A stretch of 64,000 bases of DNA from Shinella sp032095155. Its GTDB lineage: Bacteria > Pseudomonadota > Alphaproteobacteria > Rhizobiales > Rhizobiaceae. The notes under the pieces were generated by a model. That model saw only the letters and a program-made list of their open reading frames with translations, did not search any database and was not told the origin of the DNA. The position numbers were made by a program, and so were the translations under genes. The stretch is taken from positions 1 to 64,000 of the forward strand of contig NZ_JBLZPK010000048.1 in the NCBI RefSeq assembly GCF_049199905.1, in the 5' to 3' direction. This document shows positions 8,807 through 18,231 of this stretch, in pieces (the stretch's first letter is position 1; each line of letters begins with the position of its first letter).

Positions 8807-9817
8807 ATGCGGGACCATGACCTTCGTCCGTCGCCGATCAGCGCCACGGTCGATTTTTCGGCCAATGGCGTCCAGCACGGCTTCCTGCGCCTGCCCTACA
8901 GCCGGGATGATTCCGCCTGGGGTTCAGTGATGATTCCGCTGACGGTGGTGAAAAACGGGGAGGGGCCGACGGCCCTTCTCACCGGCGGCAACCACGGCGA
9001 CGAATATGAGGGGCCGATCGCGCTCTTCGATCTCGCCCGCCGGCTGAAAGCGGAGGATGTGTCCGGCCGCGTCATCATCGTGCCGGCGATGAATTATCCG
9101 GCCTTCCTTGCCGGTACGCGCACCTCGCCGATCGACAGGGGCAACATGAACCGCAGCTTTCCGGGCGCGCCGGACGGCACGGTGACCCCGAAGATCGCCG
9201 ATTATTTCCAGCGCACGCTGCTGCCGCTCGCCGATATCGTGCTCGATTTCCACTCGGGCGGAAAGACGCTCGATTTCCTGCCCTTCTGCGCCGCCCATAT
9301 CCTGCCCGACAAGACACAGGAGGCGAAGGCCTTCGATCTCGTTAAGGCCTTCGGTGCGCCGTGGTCGATGAAGATGCTGGAGATCGATGCCGTCGGCATG
9401 TACGACACGGCGGCGGAGGAGATGGGAAAAATCTTCATAACCACCGAGCTCGGCGGGGGCGGAACGGCGACGGCCAAGAGCGCCGGCATCGCCAAGGCGG
9501 GTGTCGCCAACGTGCTGAAGGCCGCGGGCATTCTGAAGGGAGCGGTCGAGGCGGCGCGGACCACCTGGCTCGACATGCCGGACGGCAACTGCTTCTCGTT
9601 TGCCGAGGATGGCGGGCTGATCGAGCCGCTTTTTGATCTCGGGGACCAGGTACGGAACGGTGATGTGATGGCCCGCATCTATCCCGTCGCCCGCACCGGC
9701 GCGGAGGCGCTGGAGATCAGAGCAAAGATGGATGGCGTCCTCGCGGCCCGCCATTTCCCCGGTCTCGTCAAGCCCGGCGACTGTGTCGGCGTGCTTGCAG
9801 CGGTTGTGACGGCATGA
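8807..9817 (+). CDS. eutE: N-acetyl-diaminobutyrate deacetylase EutE (DoeB)
   Basis: 336 residues, succinylglutamate desuccinylase/aspartoacylase (zinc M14-like) family. Zinc ligands are visible in GGNHGDEYEGP (His and Glu) and DFHSGG (His). It removes the acetyl group from the product of EutD to give 2,4-diaminobutyrate, which is then transaminated. It is the last gene of the ehu-eut operon, directly after eutD. The next gene is on the opposite strand. Confidence 0.93.
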   Translation: MRDHDLRPSPISATVDFSANGVQHGFLRLPYSRDDSAWGSVMIPLTVVKNGEGPTALLTGGNHGDEYEGPIALFDLARRLKAEDVSGRVIIVPAMNYPAFLAGTRTSPIDRGNMNRSFPGAPDGTVTPKIADYFQRTLLPLADIVLDFHSGGKTLDFLPFCAAHILPDKTQEAKAFDLVKAFGAPWSMKMLEIDAVGMYDTAAEEMGKIFITTELGGGGTATAKSAGIAKAGVANVLKAAGILKGAVEAARTTWLDMPDGNCFSFAEDGGLIEPLFDLGDQVRNGDVMARIYPVARTGAEALEIRAKMDGVLAARHFPGLVKPGDCVGVLAAVVTA

Positions 9818-9907
9818 GCCTCTTGCGCGGTTCCCTCCAACGCCAAGGATAGCGTGATGGCGAGCCGCAGCATTAAGCTGAGGCCCGCTATTCGCCGGGA
9901 ACGTTAT

Positions 9908-11218
9908 CTACCACCCCGCAAATCGCGCGAGCTTTTCATTCGAAACGTTTGGCAAATCCGACAGGGCTTGATCCAGACGGCCGAGCGCATCCTGGATTTC
10001 GTCCTCCGTTATGGTCAACGGCGGGGTCATTTCGAGGACGTTGCCGTTCATGCCGACATAATAAAGCACGACGCCGAGTTCGTAGGCGCGGTAGATCAGC
10101 TTTGCGGTCTCCGCACGGGCCGGCGCGCGGGTTTGGCGGTCGAGCACGAGTTCGATGCCGCAGGCAAGGCCCCGGCCGCGAATGTCGCCGATCAGGGTGT
10201 GGCGTTCGGCAAGCCTCGCCAGACCGTCGCGCAGCAATTTTCCCTTGCGCTCCGCGCCTGCGGCAAGGTCTTCGCGGTCGATCGTTTCGAGGACGGCAAG
10301 GCCTGCGGCGGCGCAGACCGGATTGCCATGCAGGGTCTGCATGGCAAATGCACTGGCGCAATCGAGGATCTCGGCCGGTGCGATGACGGCCGAGAGCGGC
10401 AAGCCGCCGCCGAGGCCTTTGCCGAGCACCAGGATATCGGGCACGAAGCCCTCGTGGTCGAAGCAATGCAGGCGGCCGCTGCGGGCAAGGCCCACCTTCA
10501 CCTCGTCGCAGACGACGAGAATGCCATGGGCGCGGCAGATATCCGCAAACTTGCGCAAAAAACCATCGGGAGGAACGATCAAGCCGCCATCTGACTGGAT
10601 CGGCTCGATAAAGGCCGCACCGATCGAGCCGGCCGGAACCGAGGCCAGCTTCTCCTTGAGAAGCGTGAGGATGGCATCGCCCGTCGGATCGCCCTCATGG
10701 GGGCGGTAGGGGTCGGGGTAGGGCAGAAGGATCAGCCCATCCGCCTTGGCTGCGCCGGCCTGAACGCTGTGGCCGGAAAATGCCATCGAGCCGACGGTGC
10801 AGCCATGATAGGCGCCGACAAAGGCGATGACGCCGGTGCGGCCGGTTGCCTTCACGATCGCCCGATAGGCGGCTTCGTTGGCATCGGAGCCGGAATGGCC
10901 GAACCAGACCTTGTGCCTGCCGCGACCGGGAAAACGCGCCAGCAGCCTTTCGGCAAGCGCCACGGCCGGTGCGTTCGAGGCGGAAAGGATGCTTGCGCCG
11001 GCAGGGTTGGCGATGGCGGTGGAGACGGCCTCGACGATGGCGGGATGGCCGTAGCCGAGGCTCGCCGCGCCCCATGCGCCGGAGAGGTCGATGAGTTCGC
11101 GGCCATTCTCCTCCACAAGCCGCGCACCCTTTCCGCCGCTGATGGCAAGCGGGAAGAAGCGCAGCTTCTGCAGCGTGCCGATGGCCGCTTCATCCCTGTC
11201 GTAGAGACTGTCCTCCAT
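9908..11218 (-). CDS. Class III PLP-dependent aminotransferase
   Basis: 436 residues, fold type I omega-aminotransferase. The PLP lysine is in ILVLGKGLGGGLPLSAVIAP; the cofactor-binding GSDANEAAYRA and the FVGAYHGCTVGSMA stretch are intact, as is the aspartate in VVCDEVKVGL. It is last in a four-gene minus-strand operon and overlaps the stop of the preceding gene (TGATG). It resembles diaminobutyrate/GABA-type aminotransferases. Being next to eutE it could serve ectoine breakdown, but cotranscription with the GS-like and formylglutamate-amidohydrolase-like genes suggests a separate amine or omega-amino-acid route. Substrate unknown. Confidence 0.9.
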   Translation of the reverse strand: MEDSLYDRDEAAIGTLQKLRFFPLAISGGKGARLVEENGRELIDLSGAWGAASLGYGHPAIVEAVSTAIANPAGASILSASNAPAVALAERLLARFPGRGRHKVWFGHSGSDANEAAYRAIVKATGRTGVIAFVGAYHGCTVGSMAFSGHSVQAGAAKADGLILLPYPDPYRPHEGDPTGDAILTLLKEKLASVPAGSIGAAFIEPIQSDGGLIVPPDGFLRKFADICRAHGILVVCDEVKVGLARSGRLHCFDHEGFVPDILVLGKGLGGGLPLSAVIAPAEILDCASAFAMQTLHGNPVCAAAGLAVLETIDREDLAAGAERKGKLLRDGLARLAERHTLIGDIRGRGLACGIELVLDRQTRAPARAETAKLIYRAYELGVVLYYVGMNGNVLEMTPPLTITEDEIQDALGRLDQALSDLPNVSNEKLARFAGW

Positions 11219-12036
11219 CACCCCTGCTCCTGCAATGCCGCCTTGAAACAGCGGGTGAGCCTGTCACCCCATTCGCCGACGCCGGAAAGCGTGTCGATCA
11301 GATCATGCCGCACTTCGATGAGGGCACCCGGCAGGCCGCGAGCGTCTGCATGGACGGGCACCGTATAGTCCTCATCCCGATGGATGATGTAAGGCTCGTT
11401 GTCGCCGATGGTGAGGCCGGATTCCGCCTGGAGTTCCCGGACCAGCATTTGGCCGAAGCCGGTTGCCTGTCCATAGAGGATACCGGCATGCCATGGGCGT
11501 TGCTTGCCGAAATAAACAGGCGTGAAGGAATGGATCCCAACGACGATCGGGCGCTTGCCCTGTTGCTGCAACAGGTCTAGCCGTCTCGCGACGGCCTCGG
11601 CATAGGGCGTGAACAACGTGTCGATGCGCTGCGCCTTCTCAGCTTCCGTCAGGCCGATATTGCCGGGGATCTTGGTCGTTTCGCTGATTTCGGGCATGGC
11701 CGAGGGGACGCCGAGGGGGCGGTTGCAGTCGATGACGAGCCGCGAATAGTTCGTCATGAACAGCGGCGCATCGAGCATGCGGCTGAGATGCTGGGAGAGC
11801 GCGTTGACGCCGATATCCCAGGCGATGTGGCGCCGGCGCTCCGTCTCCGGCAGACCGAGGTCGCCCAGCGCCTTCGGGATACGGTTGGACGCATGTTCAC
11901 AAAGAAGCAGGTAGGGTGAGGTCCCATCGGGATTGATCACGCTATAGGGCGGCGGCTCGTCGATGGCGAGCAGCGGCAGGGCCGGATCGTGCCGCCACCG
12001 GTTCTCGGGATGGGGAATGACATTGCTTGAGGTCAT
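11218..12036 (-). CDS. N-formylglutamate amidohydrolase family protein
   Basis: 272 residues from the ATG at 12036. An in-frame TTG at 12051 would overlap the upstream stop and cannot be excluded. The family motif LLLCEHASNRIP near residue 50 and a second conserved histidine in GIHSFTPVYFGKQRPWH are present. Family members hydrolyse N-formyl or related N-acyl glutamate and are zinc enzymes. With no hut genes near it, histidine breakdown is not indicated. Its partner is the GS-like enzyme directly upstream, suggesting make-and-break of a gamma-glutamyl or N-acyl intermediate (inference). Confidence 0.88.
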   Translation of the reverse strand: MTSSNVIPHPENRWRHDPALPLLAIDEPPPYSVINPDGTSPYLLLCEHASNRIPKALGDLGLPETERRRHIAWDIGVNALSQHLSRMLDAPLFMTNYSRLVIDCNRPLGVPSAMPEISETTKIPGNIGLTEAEKAQRIDTLFTPYAEAVARRLDLLQQQGKRPIVVGIHSFTPVYFGKQRPWHAGILYGQATGFGQMLVRELQAESGLTIGDNEPYIIHRDEDYTVPVHADARGLPGALIEVRHDLIDTLSGVGEWGDRLTRCFKAALQEQG

Positions 12037-12047
12037 GATCTGCCCAA

Positions 12048-13394
12048 TCAATAGACGGTGGCGTAGCGGGCGCAGAGGTTTTCGGGCGAAAGCCCCTCCA
12101 CGATCTCGATCTCCTTGCGCTTCATGGCGAAATAGCAGTCAAGGAAATCCTTCGAGAACCAGCCGGTCACCACGTCATCGGCGGCAAGCGTATCCAGCGC
12201 TTCGGAAAGGCTGGACGGTAGGCGGCGGATGCCGAGCCTTGCCTGTTCATCGGCTGAGAATTCCGACGGGTCGGTGTTGATCAGCGGCGGCTGTTCCAGC
12301 CCGGCGCGAATACCCTCGAGGCCGGCACGCAGCACGACGGCCAGCGACAGGTGCGGGCTCGCGCAGGCATCGGCGGCGCGGTATTCCATGTTGAACTGTC
12401 TTGCCGGGTTGCTGCCGGGCAGGTCGAGCGTTGGGCAGATGCGCAGCGTCGCCTCGCGGTTCTTTTCACCCAGGCAGGTATAGGCGGCACTCCAATGATG
12501 CGGCACGAGGCGCATGTAGGAGAGCACGGACGGTGCCGTGAAGGCGACGAGCGCCGGCAGATGCTTGATGACCCCTGCCGCGAAGGATCCGGCAACCTTG
12601 GAAAGCCGGCCGGGGCGCGACGCGTCGAAGGTGACGGGATTGCCGTCGAGGTCGGTGAAGCTGACATGCAGGTGCACGCCGTTGCCGACGCCATCGGGGT
12701 CGGTTTTCGGCGCGAAGCTGGCGGTCCAGCCGAAGAGGGCGGCGACCTCGCGCGTGACGGCGCGGATCGTCGCGCCGCGATCGGCGGCGACGAGTGCGGG
12801 GGCGGGGCGGCATGTGACTTCGAACTGGTCCTTGCCGTATTCCGGCAGGAACATTTCCGGCTCGGCCCCAGCTTCCTTCAGCGCGGTCATCAGCAGGGAT
12901 CCGAAGGGTTCGGCGCGGCGCTGGGCGCGCAGGCCGAAGGCCGGTGCTGCGGGCCAATCGGCACCGAGGACCTGGAATTCCTGTTCGACCGCGCTGATGA
13001 CCTTGAGACCGGCTTCCTTCTCGAAGTCTGCCAGCGTCGCCTTGAGGAAGCTGCGCACGCAGCAATCCCATGGCTCCCCCTTCAGGTCGGTGATATCGGA
13101 ATGGTAGAAGTGCAGCGGCGTCTCGTCCGGCAGGCAGGTGACGCGGGCTTTACTTGCGGGATCGGCCATCAGGCGCAGATCGCCGGCCGAGCCCCAGGGG
13201 TTCGGGTCGGCGATGAGATCGAACGGCGTCAAAGCGAGGTTCGCCGGCACCCAGCCTACACCCTTGCGCAGATAGTCCTCGACCTCGGCGGCCGCGAAGC
13301 TGCGGCCGCGGGTAATGCCGGCAATATCAGTCGTGACAAAGGTCGCGAGTTCCATCAGGTCGGCGAAGGCTTTGCCGTTGCTGCTCTCGTTCAT
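12048..13394 (-). CDS. Glutamine synthetase-like gamma-glutamyl ligase
   Basis: 448 residues, catalytic GS domain. The ExE metal motif is in SAVEQEFQVL, the conserved GNGVHLHVSF carries the ATP/metal histidine, and the arginine-rich substrate region R-LVPHHWSAAYTCLGEKNR follows. It lacks the features of housekeeping GlnA (no C-terminal adenylylation-site tyrosine region is evident) and resembles PuuA/GlnT-type ligases that glutamylate amines. It sits between an isochorismatase-like gene and a formylglutamate-amidohydrolase-like gene. A gamma-glutamylated amine pathway is the best guess; no substrate can be read from sequence. Confidence 0.88.
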   Translation of the reverse strand: MNESSNGKAFADLMELATFVTTDIAGITRGRSFAAAEVEDYLRKGVGWVPANLALTPFDLIADPNPWGSAGDLRLMADPASKARVTCLPDETPLHFYHSDITDLKGEPWDCCVRSFLKATLADFEKEAGLKVISAVEQEFQVLGADWPAAPAFGLRAQRRAEPFGSLLMTALKEAGAEPEMFLPEYGKDQFEVTCRPAPALVAADRGATIRAVTREVAALFGWTASFAPKTDPDGVGNGVHLHVSFTDLDGNPVTFDASRPGRLSKVAGSFAAGVIKHLPALVAFTAPSVLSYMRLVPHHWSAAYTCLGEKNREATLRICPTLDLPGSNPARQFNMEYRAADACASPHLSLAVVLRAGLEGIRAGLEQPPLINTDPSEFSADEQARLGIRRLPSSLSEALDTLAADDVVTGWFSKDFLDCYFAMKRKEIEIVEGLSPENLCARYATVY

Positions 13395-13415
13395 GGTGAT
13401 CCCCTTGTGAAACGA

Positions 13416-14078
13416 TCAGGCGCGGTCGAGCGCGGCAAGGCGGCTAATGACGGTCTGCGTGTCGGTGATCCAGCAATAGCCGGAATAGGCGCGCAGCGCC
13501 GCCTCGTGGCGTTCCTGGCTGTAGGTGGCGCAGGCATCGTCCACGACCGTTACCAGATAACCGCGATCGGCGGCGTCGCGCACGGCCATATCGACACATT
13601 GATCTGTGATGACGCCGGCAATGATCAGGTAGCGCGTGTTGAGGTTACGCAGGACGTAGTCGATGTTGGTCGAATTGAAAACGCCGGACGAGGTCTTCGG
13701 CAGAACGATCTCGTTATCGACAGGCGCCAGCGCCGGGATCACCTGGCCTTCAGGCGAACCCTTGGGAACATGCATGTCGGACAGTTTGTGATCGAGCGAG
13801 CGGTCGCGGCCATCAAGCGTCAGGCTTTCGATGATGGTGTGCAACACGTTGCAGCCGGCCTTGCGGCCCGCTTCGAGAATGCGCACCTGGTTCGGAATGA
13901 CCTTTTCGCGCAGGCGGCGGTGATAATAGCTGTCGGCATCCTGCGGATGGGTCGGGTCGAGGTTCGGCTCGCACCAGATACGTTGCATATCGACATAGAG
14001 CAGGGCGGTCATGCCGCTTTCGTAGGCACTGTCGCGGCGCAGCAGGTCCTTGCCGTATTGGACTTCAATCGCAGTCAT
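13416..14078 (-). CDS. Isochorismatase-family cysteine hydrolase
   Basis: 220 residues. The catalytic triad of the family is complete: Asp in LLYVDMQRIW, Lys in IVLPKTSSGVF and Cys in GVITDQCVDMAVRDA, the last preceded by the cis-peptide region typical of N-carbamoyl/amide hydrolases. A strong ribosome-binding site (GGAGGGAAG) precedes the ATG at 14078. First enzyme gene of the operon, 22 nt before the GS-like gene. Likely hydrolyses an amide or carbamoyl group of the imported compound (inference). Confidence 0.9.
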   Translation of the reverse strand: MTAIEVQYGKDLLRRDSAYESGMTALLYVDMQRIWCEPNLDPTHPQDADSYYHRRLREKVIPNQVRILEAGRKAGCNVLHTIIESLTLDGRDRSLDHKLSDMHVPKGSPEGQVIPALAPVDNEIVLPKTSSGVFNSTNIDYVLRNLNTRYLIIAGVITDQCVDMAVRDAADRGYLVTVVDDACATYSQERHEAALRAYSGYCWITDTQTVISRLAALDRA

Positions 14079-14121
14079 ATCTTCCCTCCAATGATGTGTC
14101 CGTTTGCCCTTCAGGCAAAGT

Positions 14122-15003
14122 CTATCTGCTGCTCTCGACCGGGTTCGGGTAGGCGTCCTCGGTGATGCCGTAGCTGCGGCGCAGCTCTTCCATACGTTCC
14201 ATGCGTCCGCGCGACTGGCTGGCAATGCGGGCGGTGAGGCCGGCGATCAGCGCTTCGGTCTGGGCGATGGCGGGTACCATCGTGTCGTAGGGCGAGACCG
14301 TATCGACCGACGTCATCAACGTAACGGAAGCGCATTCGGCGATCGGGGAGACCCAACGGTCGGTAAAAAGCACGATGCGCGCGCCTTGTTTTGCAGCCCG
14401 CTTTGCGAAGCGGATCGTGTCGATTTGGTAGCGTCTGTAGTCATAGACGAAGAGCACGTCGCGCTTGCCGAGATCGACCAGCTGGTCGACTTGATCGGCC
14501 TGAGACCCGTTGATCCATCGTGTTTCGCCCCGCAACTGCTTCATGTGCGACCAGAGAAGACCGGCGAGAAAACCGCTGAAACGTCCGCCGAGACAATGCA
14601 CCCGCATGTTCAGGTCGGCAGCGGCGTCAATGGCAGCCTCGAAGTCGTCGGATGGCAGCATCTGCATCGACGATTCCAGCGCATGAATGCTGGCGCGCAT
14701 AAAATACTGGTAGAAATTCTCCTGCTCCAGCGAGGGCTTGCGCGTGTCGAGCATGGAGAGCGGCGAGCTCATCCGCTCCTGCACCTCACCAAGAAGAGCG
14801 GCCTGGAATTCCGGATAGCCCTCGTAGCCGAGCTTGTTGGCAAAACGCACGACAGTCGGGTTGCTGACGCCGGCGGCGCTGGCGAGATGCGCAACCGTGT
14901 TGAGGCCGGCTGCCGGATAGTTCGACAGCAGCTGCCGCACGATCTTGAGCTCAGCGCGGGTGAAGGCGATTTCCCCGTCCGTCAGGCGGTCTCGAATGGC
15001 CAT
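14122..15003 (-). CDS. RpiR/MurR-family regulator with SIS domain
   Basis: 293 residues: HTH_6 domain in the first ~75 residues (AHLASAAGVSNPTVVRFANKLGYEGYPEFQ) and a SIS domain in the middle (MRVHCLGGRFSGFLAGLLWSHM). SIS domains bind phosphosugars or related phospho-compounds. It is divergent from the Liv transporter and upstream of the isochorismatase/GS operon, so it is the natural regulator of both. Related RpiR proteins sit near transporters for amino-acid-like compounds in rhizobia. Confidence 0.92.
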   Translation of the reverse strand: MAIRDRLTDGEIAFTRAELKIVRQLLSNYPAAGLNTVAHLASAAGVSNPTVVRFANKLGYEGYPEFQAALLGEVQERMSSPLSMLDTRKPSLEQENFYQYFMRASIHALESSMQMLPSDDFEAAIDAAADLNMRVHCLGGRFSGFLAGLLWSHMKQLRGETRWINGSQADQVDQLVDLGKRDVLFVYDYRRYQIDTIRFAKRAAKQGARIVLFTDRWVSPIAECASVTLMTSVDTVSPYDTMVPAIAQTEALIAGLTARIASQSRGRMERMEELRRSYGITEDAYPNPVESSR

Positions 15004-15048
15004 TCCTTGCCTCCCCCTCTGATCGGCGTTCGCAGCACGATTTTAATT

Positions 15049-15096
15049 TTGTTACATTCTTGCTAGCAGACAATAAAAAATGAAACAAGATTGACA
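15049..15096 (+). promoter_or_regulatory. Candidate RpiR operator and liv promoter element
   Basis: TTGTTACATT (15049-15058) and AATGAAACAA (15079-15088) form an inverted repeat with 9 of 10 bases matching and a 20-nt centre. It ends 2 bp before a TTGACA hexamer (15091-15096). It lies between the divergent RpiR gene and livMG. Half-sites of the GTTACA/GTTTCA kind fit RpiR-family operators. Sequence seen, function inferred. Confidence 0.5.
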
Positions 15097-15163
15097 TATA
15101 TGTTTTCTCGATTAACGTTTGTTGCGGGAACAGGCTCGACGAACGAAGCCGCAAATCGGGAGA

Positions 15164-17044
15164 ATGCTGATGGTGCGCATAAGGCGCGGGACCGTCGTCG
15201 GGATCGTCGCGACGGTGCTTCCCCTGGTGATCGCAGCCCTGGTGGCGAAAGGCCTCTTTCCGGGCGCTGGGGAGCGGCTGGTGACGCTGTTCCTGATCAA
15301 TGTGGTCGCCGTCATCGGCATCGGCGTCTATAGCGGCAATTCAGGCATCATCTCCTTCGGTAATGTCGGCTTCATGGCCGTCGGCGCCTATGCGTCCGGC
15401 CTCCTGACCATCAATCCGATCGTGCAGAAGACGGCGTTGCCGCATCTGCCGGACTGGCTGATGGGTTGGGGCATGCCGTTCCTGCCGGCACTTCTCGTCG
15501 CCCTCGTCGTCGTCGCGCTGGTGGCGGTCGCCATCGGCATTCCGGTCGCCCGGCTCGGCGGCTCCTCCGCCTCGATCTGCACGCTCGGCTTCCTCGTCAT
15601 CGTGCATGTCGTGATGGTCGCCTCCAGCGACTTTACGCGCGGCAGTCAGACCTTCTTCGGCATTCCGCGCGCAGTGAACGTCTGGGTCGCGCTTCCCTTC
15701 GCCATTCTCGCGGTCGCCATCGCCCGTATCTATCGCGACAGTGCCGCCGGCATGAAACTGCGTGCCTCGCGGGAGGATGAGATCGCCTCGACTGCCGTCG
15801 GCGTGAATGTGCGGCTGCACCGCTTCCTCGCCTGGGTTCTTGGCGCGATTCTGTCGGGTGCCGCGGGTGTGCTGTTTGCTCATTTCATCGGCGCCTTCTC
15901 GCCGAAGGACTTCTATTTCAACTTCACCTTCATGCTGCTCGCCATGCTGATCCTCGGCGGCATCACCACCGTTTCCGGCGCGGTCGTCGGTTCTGCTGTC
16001 ATCATGCTGATCGTGGAAATGCTGCGCAAACTCGAGGGCGGCGTTGATCTCGGCTTCCTGTCGCTGCCCACGGTGTTCGGCCTCACCGATATCGGCATCG
16101 GCCTTGCCATCCTGCTCGTCATGTACCGCCTTCAGGATGGCCTGCTCGGGGTGCGTGAAATCGACGAGCAGGTACCGTTCCTCAAGCGCCTTGCCGCCGG
16201 GGGCGTAAAGCCGGTGGTCGAGCAGCCGGTGCAAGCGATGCCCAGGGAAGCAGGCACTTTGCGTATCGAAAATGTCGGCAAGCGCTTCTCCGGGCTGGTC
16301 GCACTGGAAAAGGCCGATTTCGAAATCCGTCCTGGTCTCGTCACCGGCCTGATCGGCCCGAACGGCGCCGGCAAGTCGACGCTCATCAACAGTGTCTCCG
16401 GCGTCGTGCCGCCGTCGACCGGCCGGGTGATGATCGACGGGACCGACGTCGCCTCGCTCCCGGTCCATCGTGTGCCGGTCACTGGCCTGGCCCGCACCTT
16501 CCAGAACATCCGCCTGTTCAAGAACCTCACGGTCCTCGAGAATGTGATGGTCGCCGCAAGCGCGGTGGCGGGCGAACGCGATCCGGTTGATCTGGCACGG
16601 GAAGCGTTGGCCGAAGTCGGCCTTGTCGATGTTGCGGGCCAGCTCGCCGGCACACTGTCCTACGGCGCGCAACGGCGGCTGGAAATCGCCCGTGCGCTGG
16701 CGCTGAAGCCCCGCTACCTCCTGCTCGACGAGCCCGCCGCCGGCATGAACCCGGCCGAGACGCAGGAATTGATGACCGTGCTCGATCGCATCCGCACGAA
16801 GCACCGCCTGGGTCTCCTCGTCGTCGAACACGACCTGAAGCTCATCATGCGGCTCTGCGACGTTGTCGTGGTGCTCAACAAGGGCCAGCAGATCGCCATC
16901 GGAACGCCGGCGGAAATCCAGGCCAATCCCGCCGTCATCGAAGCCTATATCGGCCGCCGCCGTTCGGCCGCGCAGCAGACCGCAGCAAAAATCGACACCG
17001 TCGTGCCGGACCTCGATCCGCACACCGCCGGCAAGCCCGCATAA
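15164..17044 (+). CDS. Branched-chain-type ABC transporter: permease (LivM) fused to ATPase (LivG)
   Basis: 627 residues in one open frame. Residues ~1-340 are a LivM-type permease with about eight to ten hydrophobic segments and the conserved GVNVRLHRFLAWVLGA loop. A linker of ~30 residues follows, then a LivG-type ATPase with Walker A GPNGAGKST near 400, signature LSYGAQRR, Walker B YLLLDEPAAGMNP and H-loop VVEHDL. No stop or frameshift separates them, and the linker has no internal start with a good ribosome site. The ATG at 15164 follows CGGGAG. First gene of a set with livK, livF and livH; imports an amino acid or amide. Confidence 0.93.
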   Translation: MLMVRIRRGTVVGIVATVLPLVIAALVAKGLFPGAGERLVTLFLINVVAVIGIGVYSGNSGIISFGNVGFMAVGAYASGLLTINPIVQKTALPHLPDWLMGWGMPFLPALLVALVVVALVAVAIGIPVARLGGSSASICTLGFLVIVHVVMVASSDFTRGSQTFFGIPRAVNVWVALPFAILAVAIARIYRDSAAGMKLRASREDEIASTAVGVNVRLHRFLAWVLGAILSGAAGVLFAHFIGAFSPKDFYFNFTFMLLAMLILGGITTVSGAVVGSAVIMLIVEMLRKLEGGVDLGFLSLPTVFGLTDIGIGLAILLVMYRLQDGLLGVREIDEQVPFLKRLAAGGVKPVVEQPVQAMPREAGTLRIENVGKRFSGLVALEKADFEIRPGLVTGLIGPNGAGKSTLINSVSGVVPPSTGRVMIDGTDVASLPVHRVPVTGLARTFQNIRLFKNLTVLENVMVAASAVAGERDPVDLAREALAEVGLVDVAGQLAGTLSYGAQRRLEIARALALKPRYLLLDEPAAGMNPAETQELMTVLDRIRTKHRLGLLVVEHDLKLIMRLCDVVVVLNKGQQIAIGTPAEIQANPAVIEAYIGRRRSAAQQTAAKIDTVVPDLDPHTAGKPA

Positions 17045-17063
17045 CCACCAGAGGAGAATAAGA

Positions 17064-18218
17064 ATGAAAACGACATTGAAGGCATTGTTTTTGTCCACCG
17101 CGCTTGGCGCCCTCGCTTTCCCGGTGCTTGCCGAAGATCTCGTCGTCGGGATCGCGACTGCGCAGACCGGCGCCCTCGCTTACGTCGACCAGCCTTCGCT
17201 GAAAGGTCTTCAAATGGCGGTCGACGAAATCAACGCGGCGGGCGGTATCGCAGGCAAATTCCCGATCAAGATGATTGCCAAGGATACCCGCTCGGATGCC
17301 GCCCAGACGGCGCTTGTCGCGCAGGAACTGGTCGATGAAGGCATCAAGATCCTCATCACGCCGTGCGATGCCGACCCGTCGATCGCCGCCGGCCAGATTA
17401 CCCAGGCCGTGCAGATCCCGGCCTTCTCCTTCTGCGCCACGACGCCGACCATGCCACTGGCTGTCGGTGACTACATGTTCGGCAACTACCCGGCAGACAA
17501 TGTCCAGGCCGCGGTGCTGGCGAACTATGCCAAGGAGAAGGGCTTCAAGACCGCCTATGTCGTGAAGTCGCCGGACACCGCCTACACGCTGAAGCTCCCG
17601 GAATATTTCGCCACCAGCTTCAAGGGCAAGGGTGGCGAGGTGATCGGTGAGGGTACCTACAGCATGGGCCAACAGGACTTCAGCGCCGAAGTCACCAAGA
17701 TCAAGGCGCTGAACCCGGCGCCCGACGTCATCATGACCGCCGCCTACGAGCCCGACTTCCCGGCCTTCATCCGCCAGCTGCGCGGTGCGGGCGTCACCAC
17801 GCCGATCCTCGGCAGCGACGGTATCGATTCCCCGACGACCTTCGGTCTCGGCCCGCTGGTTGACGGCGTCGTCTTCACCACGGCCGGCTTTGCGACGGAA
17901 GGCAGCCCGCTCGCCGCCTTCAACGAGAAGTACAAGGCAAAGTTCGGTCAGGAGCCGGACACCGTCTACATCGCCAACGGCTACGACCTCGGCAAGGTGA
18001 TCGAGGCCGCCGTCACCAAGGCCGATAGCGTCGATTCGATCGCTATCCGCGAGGCCATCGCATCGCTCGACGGGGTCGAGGGCGTGACCGGCAAGATCAG
18101 CTATGTCGGCACGCAGGGCATGCCGATGCGCTCCGTCTCGCTGGTGCGCATCGAGGGCGGCAACCGCTCGCTGGTCAGCCAGGGCGTCCCGGCGGCCGAA
18201 GACGTTCCGGCGCCGTGA
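17064..18218 (+). CDS. Branched-chain amino acid-type periplasmic binding protein
   Basis: 384 residues; signal peptide cleaved near PVLA-EDLVVGIA. Type I periplasmic-binding fold (Peripla_BP_6): the AQTGALAYVDQPSLKG start and the TPCDADPSIAAGQI and TAAYEPDFPAFIRQLRG segments are typical. A GAGGAG site precedes the ATG at 17064. It lies inside the transporter set, followed by a terminator-like hairpin, so it can be made in excess over the membrane parts. Substrate specificity cannot be read; neighbouring enzymes suggest an amide or amine nitrogen source. Confidence 0.92.
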   Translation: MKTTLKALFLSTALGALAFPVLAEDLVVGIATAQTGALAYVDQPSLKGLQMAVDEINAAGGIAGKFPIKMIAKDTRSDAAQTALVAQELVDEGIKILITPCDADPSIAAGQITQAVQIPAFSFCATTPTMPLAVGDYMFGNYPADNVQAAVLANYAKEKGFKTAYVVKSPDTAYTLKLPEYFATSFKGKGGEVIGEGTYSMGQQDFSAEVTKIKALNPAPDVIMTAAYEPDFPAFIRQLRGAGVTTPILGSDGIDSPTTFGLGPLVDGVVFTTAGFATEGSPLAAFNEKYKAKFGQEPDTVYIANGYDLGKVIEAAVTKADSVDSIAIREAIASLDGVEGVTGKISYVGTQGMPMRSVSLVRIEGGNRSLVSQGVPAAEDVPAP

Positions 18219-18231
18219 TTTTTCAAGCGAT

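Noticed and set aside
9818..9907. Possible terminator between eutE and the convergent aminotransferase gene
   Set aside because: No stem of more than 5 bp with a T-run could be found on either strand.
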